Positions 18,609 to 26,997 of a stretch of DNA of 64,000 bases are shown piece after piece. A model generated the notes under the pieces. It was not told the origin of the DNA. It saw nothing but the letters and a program-made list of their open reading frames with translations, and did no database searches. The translations under genes and the position numbers were made by a program. The stretch comes from an uncultured beta proteobacterium (lineage in GTDB: Bacteria; Pseudomonadota; Gammaproteobacteria; Burkholderiales; Burkholderiaceae_E): positions 37,538 through 101,537 of the forward strand of contig CAIZNI010000027.1 in the NCBI GenBank assembly GCA_903934295.1. The letters run 5' to 3'. Numbering within the stretch: position 1 is the stretch's first letter; every line of letters begins with the position of its first letter.

Positions 18609-20159
18609 TCAGACGATCCGGGTCTTGCGGTCGCCCCAGTACGGATCGCGCAGCACCTTCTTGTAGAGCTTGCCGGTGGGCAGGCGTGGCAGCTGGTCGC
18701 TGAAGTCGATCGAGCGCGGCACCTTCTGGCGCGACAGGTGCTCGCCGCAAAAGGCGATCAGTTCGGCGGCCAGCGCCGGTCCGGCCTGCACGCCCTCCAC
18801 CGGCTGGACCACCGCCTTCACCTCTTCGCCGAGGTCCTCGTTGGGCACCCCGAACACTGCCGCGTCGGCCACCTTGGGGTGGGTGATCAGCAGGTTCTCG
18901 CATTCCTGCGGATAGATGTTCACCCCGCCCGAGATGATCATGAAGGTCGAGCGGTCCGTCAGGTACAGGAAGCCGTCGTCGTCGACATAGCCGACATCGC
19001 CCACCGTGCTCATCGCGCCGTCGGCCGAGCGCGACTGCGCGGTGCGCTCGCTGTCGTTGAAATACTCGAAGGGCGTGGCGGTGCGGAACCAGATCTCGCC
19101 GGCGGTGCCCTTTGGGCAGGGCTGCATCTGCTCGTCCAGGATGTGCAGCTCGCCCAGCAGGACCCGGCCGACCGAGCCGCGGTGGGCCAGCCATTCGGCC
19201 GAATCGCAGGCGGTGAAGCCCAGGCCCTCGGTGGCGCCGTAGTACTCGTGAATGATCGGGCCCCACCACGCGATCATCTGTTCCTTGACCTGGGCCGGGC
19301 AGGGCGCGGCGGCGTGCACCGCGATCTCGAGCGAGGACAGGTCGTGTTTCGTGCGCACCGCCTCGGGCAGCTTGAGCATCCGGCTGAACATGGTGGGCAC
19401 CAGCTGGCTGTGCGTCACCCGGTACTTCTCGATCAGCGCCAGGTATTGCTCGGGATCGAAGTGCTCCATGATGATCACCGTGCCGCCGTTGCGGATGGTG
19501 AGCGAGACTGCCGCCTGGGGCGCCGAGTGGTACATCGGTGCCGGCGACAGATAGATCATGTCGGCGCGGTAGTGCCACAGCTTGTTCAGGAAGTGAAAGA
19601 GCGGCAGCGGCTGCGACGGCGGATTGTCGGGCAGCGGCCGCACGATGCCCTTGGGCCGGCCGGTGGTGCCCGATGAATAGAGCATCGGCGTGCCCAGGCG
19701 CTCGTCGGCGATCGGGGTGGCGGGATGGCCGGCGACCGCGCTGGCGTAGTCGGTGAAGGTGTCGTCGTCGCCGGTGCCGTCGACGATCAGCGCCAGCGTC
19801 ACGTTCGGGCACTGCTTGAGCGCCTCGGCCGCCACCTCGCGGCGCGAGGCGGAGGTGATCAGCACCTTCGATTCGCTGTTGTTCAGGATGTAGGCCAGTT
19901 CGTCGGCCTTCAGGTAGGAGTTCACGCAGGTGTAGTACAGGCCCGAGCGCTCGCCCGCGCCGCAGACCTCGAGGTAGCGGTTGTTGTTCTCCATGAACAT
20001 CGCGAAATGGTCCAGCCGCTTCAGGCCGTGCGCGCGCAGCAGGTGCGCGAGCCGGTTGGTGCGCGCCTCGAGCTCGGCGTAGGTCACGCGCTCGCCGGTG
20101 GCGGCCATGATGAAGGCGGGGCGGTCGGGATGGTCGATGGCGTGCTGGCCTGCGTACAT
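18609..20159 (-). CDS. AMP-dependent acyl-CoA synthetase (516 aa)
   Basis: ANL-superfamily ligase. The adenylate motif is YSSGTTGRPKG, the A5 motif YYGATEG, the A8 hinge GVNIYPQE, and the A10 lysine is near Lys497 in LPTGKLYKK. Start ATG is complementary to 20157-20159, with GGAG eight bases upstream; in-frame sequence further upstream is not ligase-like. The C-terminal lobe and acidic tail are close to bile-acid/long-chain type ligases (FadD17/BaiB-like), so a bulky or alicyclic carboxylate is plausible. It would activate the substrate for the neighbouring acyl-CoA dehydrogenases. Confidence 0.88.
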   Translation of the reverse strand: MYAGQHAIDHPDRPAFIMAATGERVTYAELEARTNRLAHLLRAHGLKRLDHFAMFMENNNRYLEVCGAGERSGLYYTCVNSYLKADELAYILNNSESKVLITSASRREVAAEALKQCPNVTLALIVDGTGDDDTFTDYASAVAGHPATPIADERLGTPMLYSSGTTGRPKGIVRPLPDNPPSQPLPLFHFLNKLWHYRADMIYLSPAPMYHSAPQAAVSLTIRNGGTVIIMEHFDPEQYLALIEKYRVTHSQLVPTMFSRMLKLPEAVRTKHDLSSLEIAVHAAAPCPAQVKEQMIAWWGPIIHEYYGATEGLGFTACDSAEWLAHRGSVGRVLLGELHILDEQMQPCPKGTAGEIWFRTATPFEYFNDSERTAQSRSADGAMSTVGDVGYVDDDGFLYLTDRSTFMIISGGVNIYPQECENLLITHPKVADAAVFGVPNEDLGEEVKAVVQPVEGVQAGPALAAELIAFCGEHLSRQKVPRSIDFSDQLPRLPTGKLYKKVLRDPYWGDRKTRIV

Positions 20160-20369
20160 CTGGGGTCTCCGTTGGCGTGGGGCGGCATTCTCGGGCCGGC
20201 CATGGGGTCTCGCGGTCTTGGGCCGCTGGTTTCCGGGGCTGCGCCGGGGCGCTGGCCACAGGGTTGTTACTTTACCCCGCGTGATGGCGCCGGCTCCAGT
20301 CCCGGCGCCCGTCACCGGGGCTTGTGCGGCGCGGCTGAAGTAAACTGCAACCGCCTTCAGGAGCCCTTT

Positions 20370-21374
20370 ATGCCCATGTCATTTCCCAGGCGCCGCCTGG
20401 CCCGCTACGCAGTGGCTGCGTCCTTGTCGGCGGCCGGCCTGGCCGCCGTGCCGCAGGCTCAGTCGCAGACCGCCCCCGCGTTTCCGACCCGACCGGTCAA
20501 GCTGGTCGTCCCGTTTCCGGCCGGGGGCGCCACCGACCTTACCGCGCGGCTGCTGGCCGGCAAGCTGGCCGAGGCCTGGGGCCAGCCGGTGGTGGTCGAA
20601 AACAAGCCCGGCGCCAGCGGCATGATCGGCTCCGAGCAGGTCGCACGCGCGCCGGCCGACGGCTACAGCATCCTGGTCACCATCACCACCCACATCCAGA
20701 ACCCGGCGCTGTTCGCCAAGATTCCCTACGACGCCCTCAAGGACTTCGAGCCGATCTCCCAGATCTGCCTTTCGTACCTGGTGCTGGCGGTCAAGCCCGA
20801 GTTCCCTGCCCGCGACCTGAAGGAGTTCATCGCGCTGACCCGCGCCAATCCGGGCAAGCACACCTTCGGCTCGTTCGGCACCGGCTCGAGCTCGCACATC
20901 GTGGGCGAGCGCTTCGCGCGCCAGCAGGGGCTGGACATGACCCACGTGCCCTACAAGGGCGCCGCGCCGCTGGTCACCGATCTGCTGGGCGGCCAGGTCA
21001 GTTCGTCGTGGATCGACGTCAGCACCGCCACCCAGCACATCGCCGCCGGCAAGCTCAAGCCGCTCGCGGTCACCGGTCCGCAGCGCGCCTCGATGCTGCC
21101 CAACGTGCCCACGCTGGGCGAAAGCGGTTTCCCCGGCTACGAGCCGCTGGGCTGGGTCGGCATGCTGGTGCCGGCGGGCACGCCGCGCCCGATCATCGAC
21201 CGGATCTCGCGCGAGGTGATGCGGGTGGTCCGGCTGCCCGACGTTCAGGCGCGCCTGAACGAGCAGACCCTGGTGCCGGTGGGCGACTCGCCCGAATCGT
21301 TCGCCCGCACGCTGCGCCAGGACATGGCCCTGTGGGCGCAGATCGTCGCCGGCGCCGGAATCAAGGCCCAATGA
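20370..21374 (+). CDS. tripartite tricarboxylate transporter substrate-binding protein (Bug/TctC family)
   Basis: A 334-residue periplasmic binding protein with an N-terminal signal peptide (Arg-rich start, hydrophobic core, cleavage after about residue 33 in AQSQTA). The family signature PVKLVVPFPAGGATD and the GASGMIGSEQVARA and YSILV blocks are clear. No TctA/TctB membrane genes are nearby, so it is an orphan of the kind greatly expanded in Burkholderiales. It is coupled to the next MaoC gene by an ATGA overlap, which suggests a ligand related to that pathway. CAGGAG is the ribosome binding site. Confidence 0.9.
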   Translation: MPMSFPRRRLARYAVAASLSAAGLAAVPQAQSQTAPAFPTRPVKLVVPFPAGGATDLTARLLAGKLAEAWGQPVVVENKPGASGMIGSEQVARAPADGYSILVTITTHIQNPALFAKIPYDALKDFEPISQICLSYLVLAVKPEFPARDLKEFIALTRANPGKHTFGSFGTGSSSHIVGERFARQQGLDMTHVPYKGAAPLVTDLLGGQVSSSWIDVSTATQHIAAGKLKPLAVTGPQRASMLPNVPTLGESGFPGYEPLGWVGMLVPAGTPRPIIDRISREVMRVVRLPDVQARLNEQTLVPVGDSPESFARTLRQDMALWAQIVAGAGIKAQ

Positions 21375-21856
21375 CCACGCCCGCCGAGCTGCAGGCCAGC
21401 CATCGCCTGTGCGAGCAGCGCTGGTTCGACGATTTTCAGGTCGGCGAGCGCTTCCCCATGCCCTCGCGCACCCTGACCGACGCGCTGTTCGCCGCGTTCC
21501 AGCTGGCCAGCGGCGACAACCACCCGATCCACTACGACGTCGAGTTCTGCCGGCGCCACGGCATGCCGCACATGCTCGCCCATGGCTTCCAGGTGCTGAT
21601 CCAGACGGCCGCCGGCGCGGGGCTGTTTCCGCACACGGTCGAGGATTCCCTGAAGGCCTTCATCGAGCAGAGCAGCCGGTTCCTGAGCCCGGTCTACGTC
21701 GGCGACACGCTCTACAGCGCGATCGAGGTGGCCGAGCTGCTGCCCGGGCGCACCACCGGCGTGCTGGTGATGCGCTCGACCGTGCACAACCAGAACGGCG
21801 TGCTGGTGATGGACGGCGTCCAGAAGTACCTGCTGAGGAAGCGGCCGGCGGCCTGA
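21371..21856 (+). CDS. MaoC-like dehydratase (hotdog fold, 161 aa)
   Basis: Single hotdog-domain hydratase. The catalytic-type motif ASGDNHPIHYD (near residues 47-57) is the MaoC/R-hydratase Asp-x4-His-x-D pattern, followed by HMLAHGFQV. Such enzymes hydrate trans-2-enoyl-CoA. Its ATG overlaps the stop of the TctC gene by four bases (ATGA), so the two are translationally coupled. A MDR gene on the opposite strand ends seven bases beyond its stop. Confidence 0.87.
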   Translation: MTTPAELQASHRLCEQRWFDDFQVGERFPMPSRTLTDALFAAFQLASGDNHPIHYDVEFCRRHGMPHMLAHGFQVLIQTAAGAGLFPHTVEDSLKAFIEQSSRFLSPVYVGDTLYSAIEVAELLPGRTTGVLVMRSTVHNQNGVLVMDGVQKYLLRKRPAA

Positions 21857-21863
21857 GTGCGTC

Positions 21864-22859
21864 TCAGGGTTGCAGCGCGACCCGCCCGATCACCTGGCGC
21901 GAGGTGATCGCCGTCAGCGCCTCGCGGAATCCGGCCATCGGATAGGTGACCCAGGTGCGCGGGCGCAGGCGGCCCTGGGCGCACCAGTCGAACATCTCCG
22001 CGAATGCCTCGCGCACCCGCGCATCGGTGCCGGGCGGGGGCAGCGCGCGCCCCCAGCCGACGTAATAGCCCCAGTACAGGCCGATCACCGTGATGTTGCG
22101 GATCAGCACCTGGTTGGCGGGAATCTGGGGAATCCGGCCGCCGGCAAAGCCCATCGGGATGATCCGGCCGTCCGGCGCGATGCAGCGCAGCGATTCATCG
22201 AAGACCTCGCCGCCCACCGGATCGAAGATCACGTCGGCGCCGCGCCCGCCGGTCGCCTGCAGCACCGCCTCGCGGAACCCGCCCTCGGCCAGATTGATCA
22301 GCACCTGCGCACCGTGCTCGCGGGCAGCCGCCAGCTTCTGCGCCGATCCGGCGGTGGCGATCACGGTGGCGCCCAGGCAGCGGGCCAGTTCCACCGCCGC
22401 CAGGCCGCTGCCGCCACCGGCGCCGTGCACCAGCACCACCTCGCCGGGCCGCACCGCGGCGCGCCATTTCAGCGCGGCATACGCGGTCGCGTAGATCGTG
22501 GGGAAGTGCACCGCCTGCTCGAAGCTCACCGCGTCGGGCAGCCGGTAGACGGTGGATTCGGGGGCGACCACCTCGGTGGCCCAGCCGCCCGACCGCGTGC
22601 CCGCGGCAACCCGGTCGCCGACCGCGACCGCGGTCACGTCCGGCGCGCACGCCAGCACCACGCCGGCCACTTCGGTGCCGGGGATGAAAGGAAGGGGGGG
22701 TGTGTTCTGGTGCTTGCCTTCCAGCACCAGCTGGTTGGCGAAGCTCACGCCGATCAGGCGGATGCCGATCCGCACGCCGCGCTCGATCATCGGCGGTGCG
22801 GGGACCTCTTCGAGACTCACCGACGCATCGTCGTGAGCACGGCAGACGATGGCGCGCAT
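21864..22859 (-). CDS. NADPH:quinone oxidoreductase / zinc-free MDR (331 aa)
   Basis: Medium-chain dehydrogenase/reductase of the QOR class: N-terminal GroES-like domain with VSFANQLVLEGKHQ, nucleotide-binding VHGAGGGSGLAAVELA near residue 145, and no catalytic-zinc cysteine. The FDPVGGEVFDES block is typical. It would reduce quinones or enoyl groups with NADPH. The gene is 58 bases downstream of the DctP gene on the same strand, probably in one transcript. Convergent with the MaoC gene. Confidence 0.87.
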   Translation of the reverse strand: MRAIVCRAHDDASVSLEEVPAPPMIERGVRIGIRLIGVSFANQLVLEGKHQNTPPLPFIPGTEVAGVVLACAPDVTAVAVGDRVAAGTRSGGWATEVVAPESTVYRLPDAVSFEQAVHFPTIYATAYAALKWRAAVRPGEVVLVHGAGGGSGLAAVELARCLGATVIATAGSAQKLAAAREHGAQVLINLAEGGFREAVLQATGGRGADVIFDPVGGEVFDESLRCIAPDGRIIPMGFAGGRIPQIPANQVLIRNITVIGLYWGYYVGWGRALPPPGTDARVREAFAEMFDWCAQGRLRPRTWVTYPMAGFREALTAITSRQVIGRVALQP

Positions 22860-22917
22860 CGGTTCGTGGCCGGGTGAAGGGCGGCGCCCGAGCGGCGCTG
22901 CCCCTCACCCGTCGGCA

Positions 22918-24000
22918 TCAGCCCTTCTGGCTGGCCATGTAGTTGTCGAACGAGCCCTCGGCCACCCGGAACCACTGCGTCAGTTCCTTGTTGTACTTGG
23001 AGTACGACGCATACATCGTCTTGAACTCCGGGTACTTCTCCGACCAGTCCTTGTACTGCTCGAGCGACGCCTTCTGGCAGGCGTCCATCACCGCGCGCGG
23101 GAAGGCGCGCAGCTGGGTGCCCCCGCCCACCAGGCGGCGCAGCGCGGTCGGGTTCAGGTGGTCGTACTTGGCCATCGTCACCGCGTTGCACTCGCCGCAG
23201 GCGGCGGCGAACGCGGCCTGGTATTCCTTGGGCAGCGCTTCCCAGGCCTTGGTGTTGACGATCATGTGGCCCATCGAGTTGGGCTCCCACCAGCCCGGCG
23301 CGTAGTAGAACTTCGCGACCTTGGCAAACCCGAGCTTCTCGTCATCGAACGGGCCGATCCACTCGGCCGCGTCGATCGCGCCCTTTTCCAGCGACGGGTA
23401 GATGTCGCCGGCTGCGATCTGCTGGGGCACCACGCCCAGCCGCGACAGCACCGCGCCCGCGACGCCGCCAACCCGGAACTTCAGGCCCTTCAGGTCCTCG
23501 ACGGTCTTGATTTCCTTGCGGAACCAGCCGCCCATCTGGGTGCCGGTGTTGCCGTAGGCGATCGCCACGCAGTTGTAGGGCTTGAGAAACTCGTTGAACG
23601 CCTGCTCGCCACCGCCGTGGTACCACCAGGCGTTCTGCTGGCGCTGGTTCATGCCGAAGGGCAGGCAAGTGGCGAAGGCCATCGCGGGGTTCTTGCCGAA
23701 GTAGTAGTACATCGCGGTCTGGCCGGCTTCGACCGTCCCCGCCTGCACCGCGTCGAGCACCTGCAGCCCGGGCACGACCTCGCCTGCCGCGAAATTGGTG
23801 ATCTTGAACTTGCCGCCGGTGAGCTCGCCGACCCGCTTGGCGACGAATTCGGCCGCGCCCCAGAGCGTGTCCAGACTCTTCGGAAAGCTGGAAGTCAGAC
23901 GCCAGCGAATTTCCGGGAGTGTTTGTGCGATGGCCGGCGCGGCGCCGGTCGCAAGAATGGCGGCCAACCCGCCGTGACTGACGAAATCCCGACGCTGCAT
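22918..24000 (-). CDS. TRAP transporter substrate-binding protein, DctP family (360 aa)
   Basis: Starts with MQRRDFVSHGG followed by a short hydrophobic stretch ending in APAIAQ, which looks like a Tat-type signal for export of a folded binding protein. The mature part has the DctP fold, with the conserved Arg in FRVGG that binds the ligand carboxylate, and the sequence fits the 2-oxo-acid/aromatic-acid branch. No DctQ/DctM membrane genes occur nearby, so it is an orphan. AGGAG is seven bases before the ATG at 24000; a longer frame to 24111 lacks conserved features. Confidence 0.88.
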   Translation of the reverse strand: MQRRDFVSHGGLAAILATGAAPAIAQTLPEIRWRLTSSFPKSLDTLWGAAEFVAKRVGELTGGKFKITNFAAGEVVPGLQVLDAVQAGTVEAGQTAMYYYFGKNPAMAFATCLPFGMNQRQQNAWWYHGGGEQAFNEFLKPYNCVAIAYGNTGTQMGGWFRKEIKTVEDLKGLKFRVGGVAGAVLSRLGVVPQQIAAGDIYPSLEKGAIDAAEWIGPFDDEKLGFAKVAKFYYAPGWWEPNSMGHMIVNTKAWEALPKEYQAAFAAACGECNAVTMAKYDHLNPTALRRLVGGGTQLRAFPRAVMDACQKASLEQYKDWSEKYPEFKTMYASYSKYNKELTQWFRVAEGSFDNYMASQKG

Positions 24001-24135
24001 GCGTGTCTCCTGTGATCGGGTGATGGACCGGGCGCCGGTTGAACCGGTCGCGCCCGGCGCGCGGCAAAATGCCACCCGCGCAAAGCTGCGCCATGCCCGT
24101 GCCGCCGTCAAGCCCCCCGGGGCCGAAGCGACCGA

Positions 24136-24522
24136 TTACTGCGCGCTCTGGCTCTCGTCGCCGGAGTCGTAGGGCACCGCGCCGCGCTTGACTTCGGCCA
24201 TGTCGAGCGCGCGCACCTGACCGATCAGGTCGTTGAGCGCGCCCCGCGGCAGGGCTCCGGCCTGCTCGAACACCAGGACCTGTTCCCGGAACACCATCAG
24301 GGTGGGGATCGAGCGCACCTGGAAGTGCGACGACAGCGCCTGTTCCTCGTCGGTGTTGACCTTCACGAACTTGATGTCGGCATGGTCCTCGGACACCTGC
24401 TCGAAGACGGGCGCGAAGCCCTTGCACGGGCCGCACCAGGGGGCCCAGAAGTCGACCACCACGATCTCGTGGTCGGTGACGGTGCTGTCGAACTCCGCGG
24501 TGGTCAGGTCTTGTACGGACAT
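24136..24522 (-). CDS. thioredoxin-like protein (128 aa)
   Basis: Thioredoxin fold with WAPWCGPCK, active-site Cys30 and Cys33, the buried Asp at about 24 and the cis-Pro in SIPTLMVF. Unusually, about 20 residues follow the last helix as a charged tail ending in Ser/Gln, beyond the roughly 108 of standard thioredoxin 1. This resembles a TrxC-less thioredoxin paralogue seen near catabolic genes. No signal peptide, so it is cytoplasmic. AGGAG seven bases before the ATG. It is divergent from an acyl-CoA synthetase, and the spacer holds a palindrome. Confidence 0.88.
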   Translation of the reverse strand: MSVQDLTTAEFDSTVTDHEIVVVDFWAPWCGPCKGFAPVFEQVSEDHADIKFVKVNTDEEQALSSHFQVRSIPTLMVFREQVLVFEQAGALPRGALNDLIGQVRALDMAEVKRGAVPYDSGDESQSAQ

Positions 24523-24641
24523 GGGCTGCTCCTGGTGGTGAAATCCGAGTCTAGCCTGAGGGCGTTCCGGTGCGCGAGGGCGGTTCCGGGGCGGCGGGTC
24601 GATTCTTGACCGGACGTCGGCGTGCGGGGGAAGATGCAGCC

Positions 24642-24655
24642 ATACCGGTCGGTAT
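24642..24655. promoter_or_regulatory. 14-base palindrome, candidate TetR-family operator
   Basis: ATACCGGTCGGTAT has six-base arms ATACCG/CGGTAT around GT. It is AT-flanked in an otherwise GC-rich spacer between the thioredoxin gene and the acyl-CoA synthetase operon that also encodes a TetR regulator (26386). Palindromes of this form are typical TetR operators. Autoregulation is inferred. Confidence 0.55.
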
Positions 24656-24665
24656 TTCGTGCGCA

Positions 24666-24713
24666 CCCGAATGCGCATCCGAACCCACACCCGAACGCAC
24701 AGCCGAACCCACA
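24666..24713 (+). repeat. 12-base tandem repeat, four imperfect units
   Basis: Units at 24666, 24678, 24690 and 24702 follow the pattern NCCGAAYSCRCA (second and fourth differ by one base). They lie in the leader of the acyl-CoA synthetase gene, directly after the palindrome. No coding frame across them looks conserved. Slippage-prone copy number would change leader length. Confidence 0.75.
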
Positions 24714-24746
24714 CCCGCCCTCCGCCGTCTTCGCCCGAGAACCGCC

Positions 24747-26372
24747 ATGGACTGGAACACCCTCACGATCGGCGAGGCGCTGCGCGCCACCGCGGGCCGC
24801 TTTCCGGCGCGCACCGCGCTCACCGGGCTGGGCAGCACCCTCAGCTTCGCCGAGCTCGACCGCGCCGCCGATGAACTGGCCCATGGCCTGGCCTCGCTTG
24901 GCGTGACGCGCGGCGACCAGGTCGCCCTGTGGATGACCAACTGCCCGTCCTGGGTGGTGTGCTGGATGGCCTGCGCGCGCGCCGGCGCGGTCCTGGTGCC
25001 GATCAACACCCGTTTCAAGCCCGACGAGGTCGAGTACATCCTGCGCCAGTCCGATGCGCGCGTGCTGATCGCGATGGATCGCTTCTGGGACATCGATTTC
25101 GCCGGCATGATCGCCACGCTGGTGCCCGAGCTCGCGCAGTCGGCGCCGGGCGCGCTGCAGGCGTCGCGGCTGCCGCAGCTGCGCTCGGTGGTCCTTTGGG
25201 AGTCGGTACCGATGCCCGGCGCCACCCATCTGACGGCGCTGCGCGCCGAGGGGGCGCGGCGCATCGCCGCCGGCGCGACCCTGGCGCCCGCCGATCCCGG
25301 CGACCCGGTGATCATCGTCTACACCTCGGGCACCACCGGGCATCCGAAGGGCGCGATGCACAGCCACATCGTGATGCGCAACGCCGCCAATGTGGCGCGG
25401 GTGATGCGCATCGGCCCCGACGACGTGATCCTGGGCCACATGCCCTTCTATCACGTGGCCGGCGCCTTCACCGAGGTGATCCCGATGGTGCTGCTGGGCT
25501 GCACGCTGGTCACCCTGGCGCAGTGGATCCCGGACGAGGCGCTCGAGACCATCGAGCGCGAGCGGGTGACCATCTTCGGTGGCATCCCGACCCACTTCAT
25601 CGACTGCATCGACGCGATCCGGCGGCGCCCGCGCGACGTCTCGAGCCTGCGCTCGGCCTGGATCGGCGGCGCGCCGGTGACCCCCGACGTGGCGATGGCG
25701 GCCCGCCAGGAGCTCGGCCTGCAGGCGCTGCAGGCGGTCTACGGCATGACCGAGACCACCGCGGCCACCGTGTTCAGCGAGTTCGACGCGCCGCTGGACA
25801 TCCTGTGCGACAACAAGGGCCGCCCGATCGGCGAGTTCGAGGTCGCGGTCTGCGACCCGGCCAGCGGCGCGCCGCTGGCTGCCGGCGAGACCGGCGAGGT
25901 GCGGGTGCGCGGCCATCTGGTCATGCTGGGCTACTACCGCAACCCGGCCGCCACCGCCGAGGCAATCACCGCCGACGGCTGGTTTCGCACCGGCGATCTC
26001 GGCGTCTTCGATGCGGCCGGCTACCTGAAGATCACCGGCCGCCTGAAGGAGATGTTCATCGTCGGCGGCTCCAACGCCTACCCGGCCGAGATCGAGCGGC
26101 TGCTGCAGGGCATGGCGCAGATCCGCCAGGCGGTGGTGGTGGGCGTGCCCGACCGGCGCCTGGGCGAGGTCGGGTTCGCGTTCGTGCAACTGCACGAGGG
26201 CGAACAGCTGGGCGAGCAGCAGATGCGCGAGCATTGCCGGGCCCGCATGGCCGACTACAAGGTGCCGCGGCATCTGCGCTTCGTGGACGATTTCCCGCGC
26301 ACCTCGACCGGCAAGATCCAGCGCTTCGTCCTTCAGCAGCAGGCGCGCGACGAACTGGCGGGCGCCCCTTGA
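24747..26372 (+). CDS. AMP-dependent acyl-CoA synthetase (541 aa)
   Basis: ANL ligase: A3 motif YTSGTTGHPKG at 192-202, A5 YGMTETT, A8 RLKEMFIVGGSNAYPAE, A10 Lys523 in TSTGKIQRF. The layout follows medium-chain/aryl FadD-like ligases. ATG at 24747 begins the conserved part; in-frame sequence upstream is the repeat-rich leader. The TetR gene follows after 13 bases, so ligase and regulator form one operon probably controlled at the palindrome 24642-24655. The substrate, a carboxylic acid, may be the ligand (as acyl-CoA) sensed by that regulator. Confidence 0.88.
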   Translation: MDWNTLTIGEALRATAGRFPARTALTGLGSTLSFAELDRAADELAHGLASLGVTRGDQVALWMTNCPSWVVCWMACARAGAVLVPINTRFKPDEVEYILRQSDARVLIAMDRFWDIDFAGMIATLVPELAQSAPGALQASRLPQLRSVVLWESVPMPGATHLTALRAEGARRIAAGATLAPADPGDPVIIVYTSGTTGHPKGAMHSHIVMRNAANVARVMRIGPDDVILGHMPFYHVAGAFTEVIPMVLLGCTLVTLAQWIPDEALETIERERVTIFGGIPTHFIDCIDAIRRRPRDVSSLRSAWIGGAPVTPDVAMAARQELGLQALQAVYGMTETTAATVFSEFDAPLDILCDNKGRPIGEFEVAVCDPASGAPLAAGETGEVRVRGHLVMLGYYRNPAATAEAITADGWFRTGDLGVFDAAGYLKITGRLKEMFIVGGSNAYPAEIERLLQGMAQIRQAVVVGVPDRRLGEVGFAFVQLHEGEQLGEQQMREHCRARMADYKVPRHLRFVDDFPRTSTGKIQRFVLQQQARDELAGAP

Positions 26373-26385
26373 GCGCCGGTGCGAG

Positions 26386-26988
26386 ATGACGATCCGCGAC
26401 GAACTGAAGCTGTTCAAGAAGGAGCGCATCCTCCAGGAGGCCGAGCGCCTGTTCTACGAGCGCGGCTATCACGGCACCAGCCTGGACGCGATCGCCGAGT
26501 CGCTGTCGATGACCAAGCCCTTCGTCTATGGCGCCTACGACAGCAAGATCGACATCCTGGTCGACATCTCGCTGCGCATCGTCACCCGCACCCTGGACAC
26601 GCTGCGCCAGGCGCGTCGCGACGGCGGCACGCCGGCCGAGCAGCTGCACCGCTTCGCGCTGCGCTTCACCGCGGTGGTCATCGCCGATCAGGCCGGCGTC
26701 GCGGTGTTCTTTCGCGAGGAAGGCCTGATCCCGCCGTCGGCCACCCGCGCGATCAACGACCTGAAGGGCCGCTTCGACGACGAACTGGCCGAGCTGCTCG
26801 CGCAGGGCGTGGCGAGCGGGGAATTCCGGCTCGACGACGTGCGCGCCGCCACCCTGGCCATCGGCGGGATGATCAGCTGGGTCTACATCTGGTATCGGCC
26901 GCAGGGGCGGCTGAGCGCCGACGAGGTCGCCCGCCACATGGCCGGGTATGCGCTGCGGGTGGCCGGGGCGCAGGCCCCGGCACCCTGA
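26386..26988 (+). CDS. TetR family transcriptional regulator (200 aa)
   Basis: N-terminal TetR DNA-binding domain, residues about 10-56: helix 1 with ERILQEAERLFYERG, then the helix-turn-helix LDAIAESLSMTKPFVYGAYDSK. The C-terminal ligand domain is not assignable to a known effector class, though related regulators respond to acyl-CoA. It is immediately downstream of the acyl-CoA synthetase, and a TetR-like palindrome lies before that operon, so negative autoregulation is likely. No distinct ribosome binding site, consistent with coupling to the upstream gene. Confidence 0.9.
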   Translation: MTIRDELKLFKKERILQEAERLFYERGYHGTSLDAIAESLSMTKPFVYGAYDSKIDILVDISLRIVTRTLDTLRQARRDGGTPAEQLHRFALRFTAVVIADQAGVAVFFREEGLIPPSATRAINDLKGRFDDELAELLAQGVASGEFRLDDVRAATLAIGGMISWVYIWYRPQGRLSADEVARHMAGYALRVAGAQAPAP

Positions 26989-26997
26989 AGGGCTGCC

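Noticed and set aside
22918..24000. Complete TRAP transporter
   Set aside because: Only the DctP binding protein is present; no DctQ or DctM gene is in the window.
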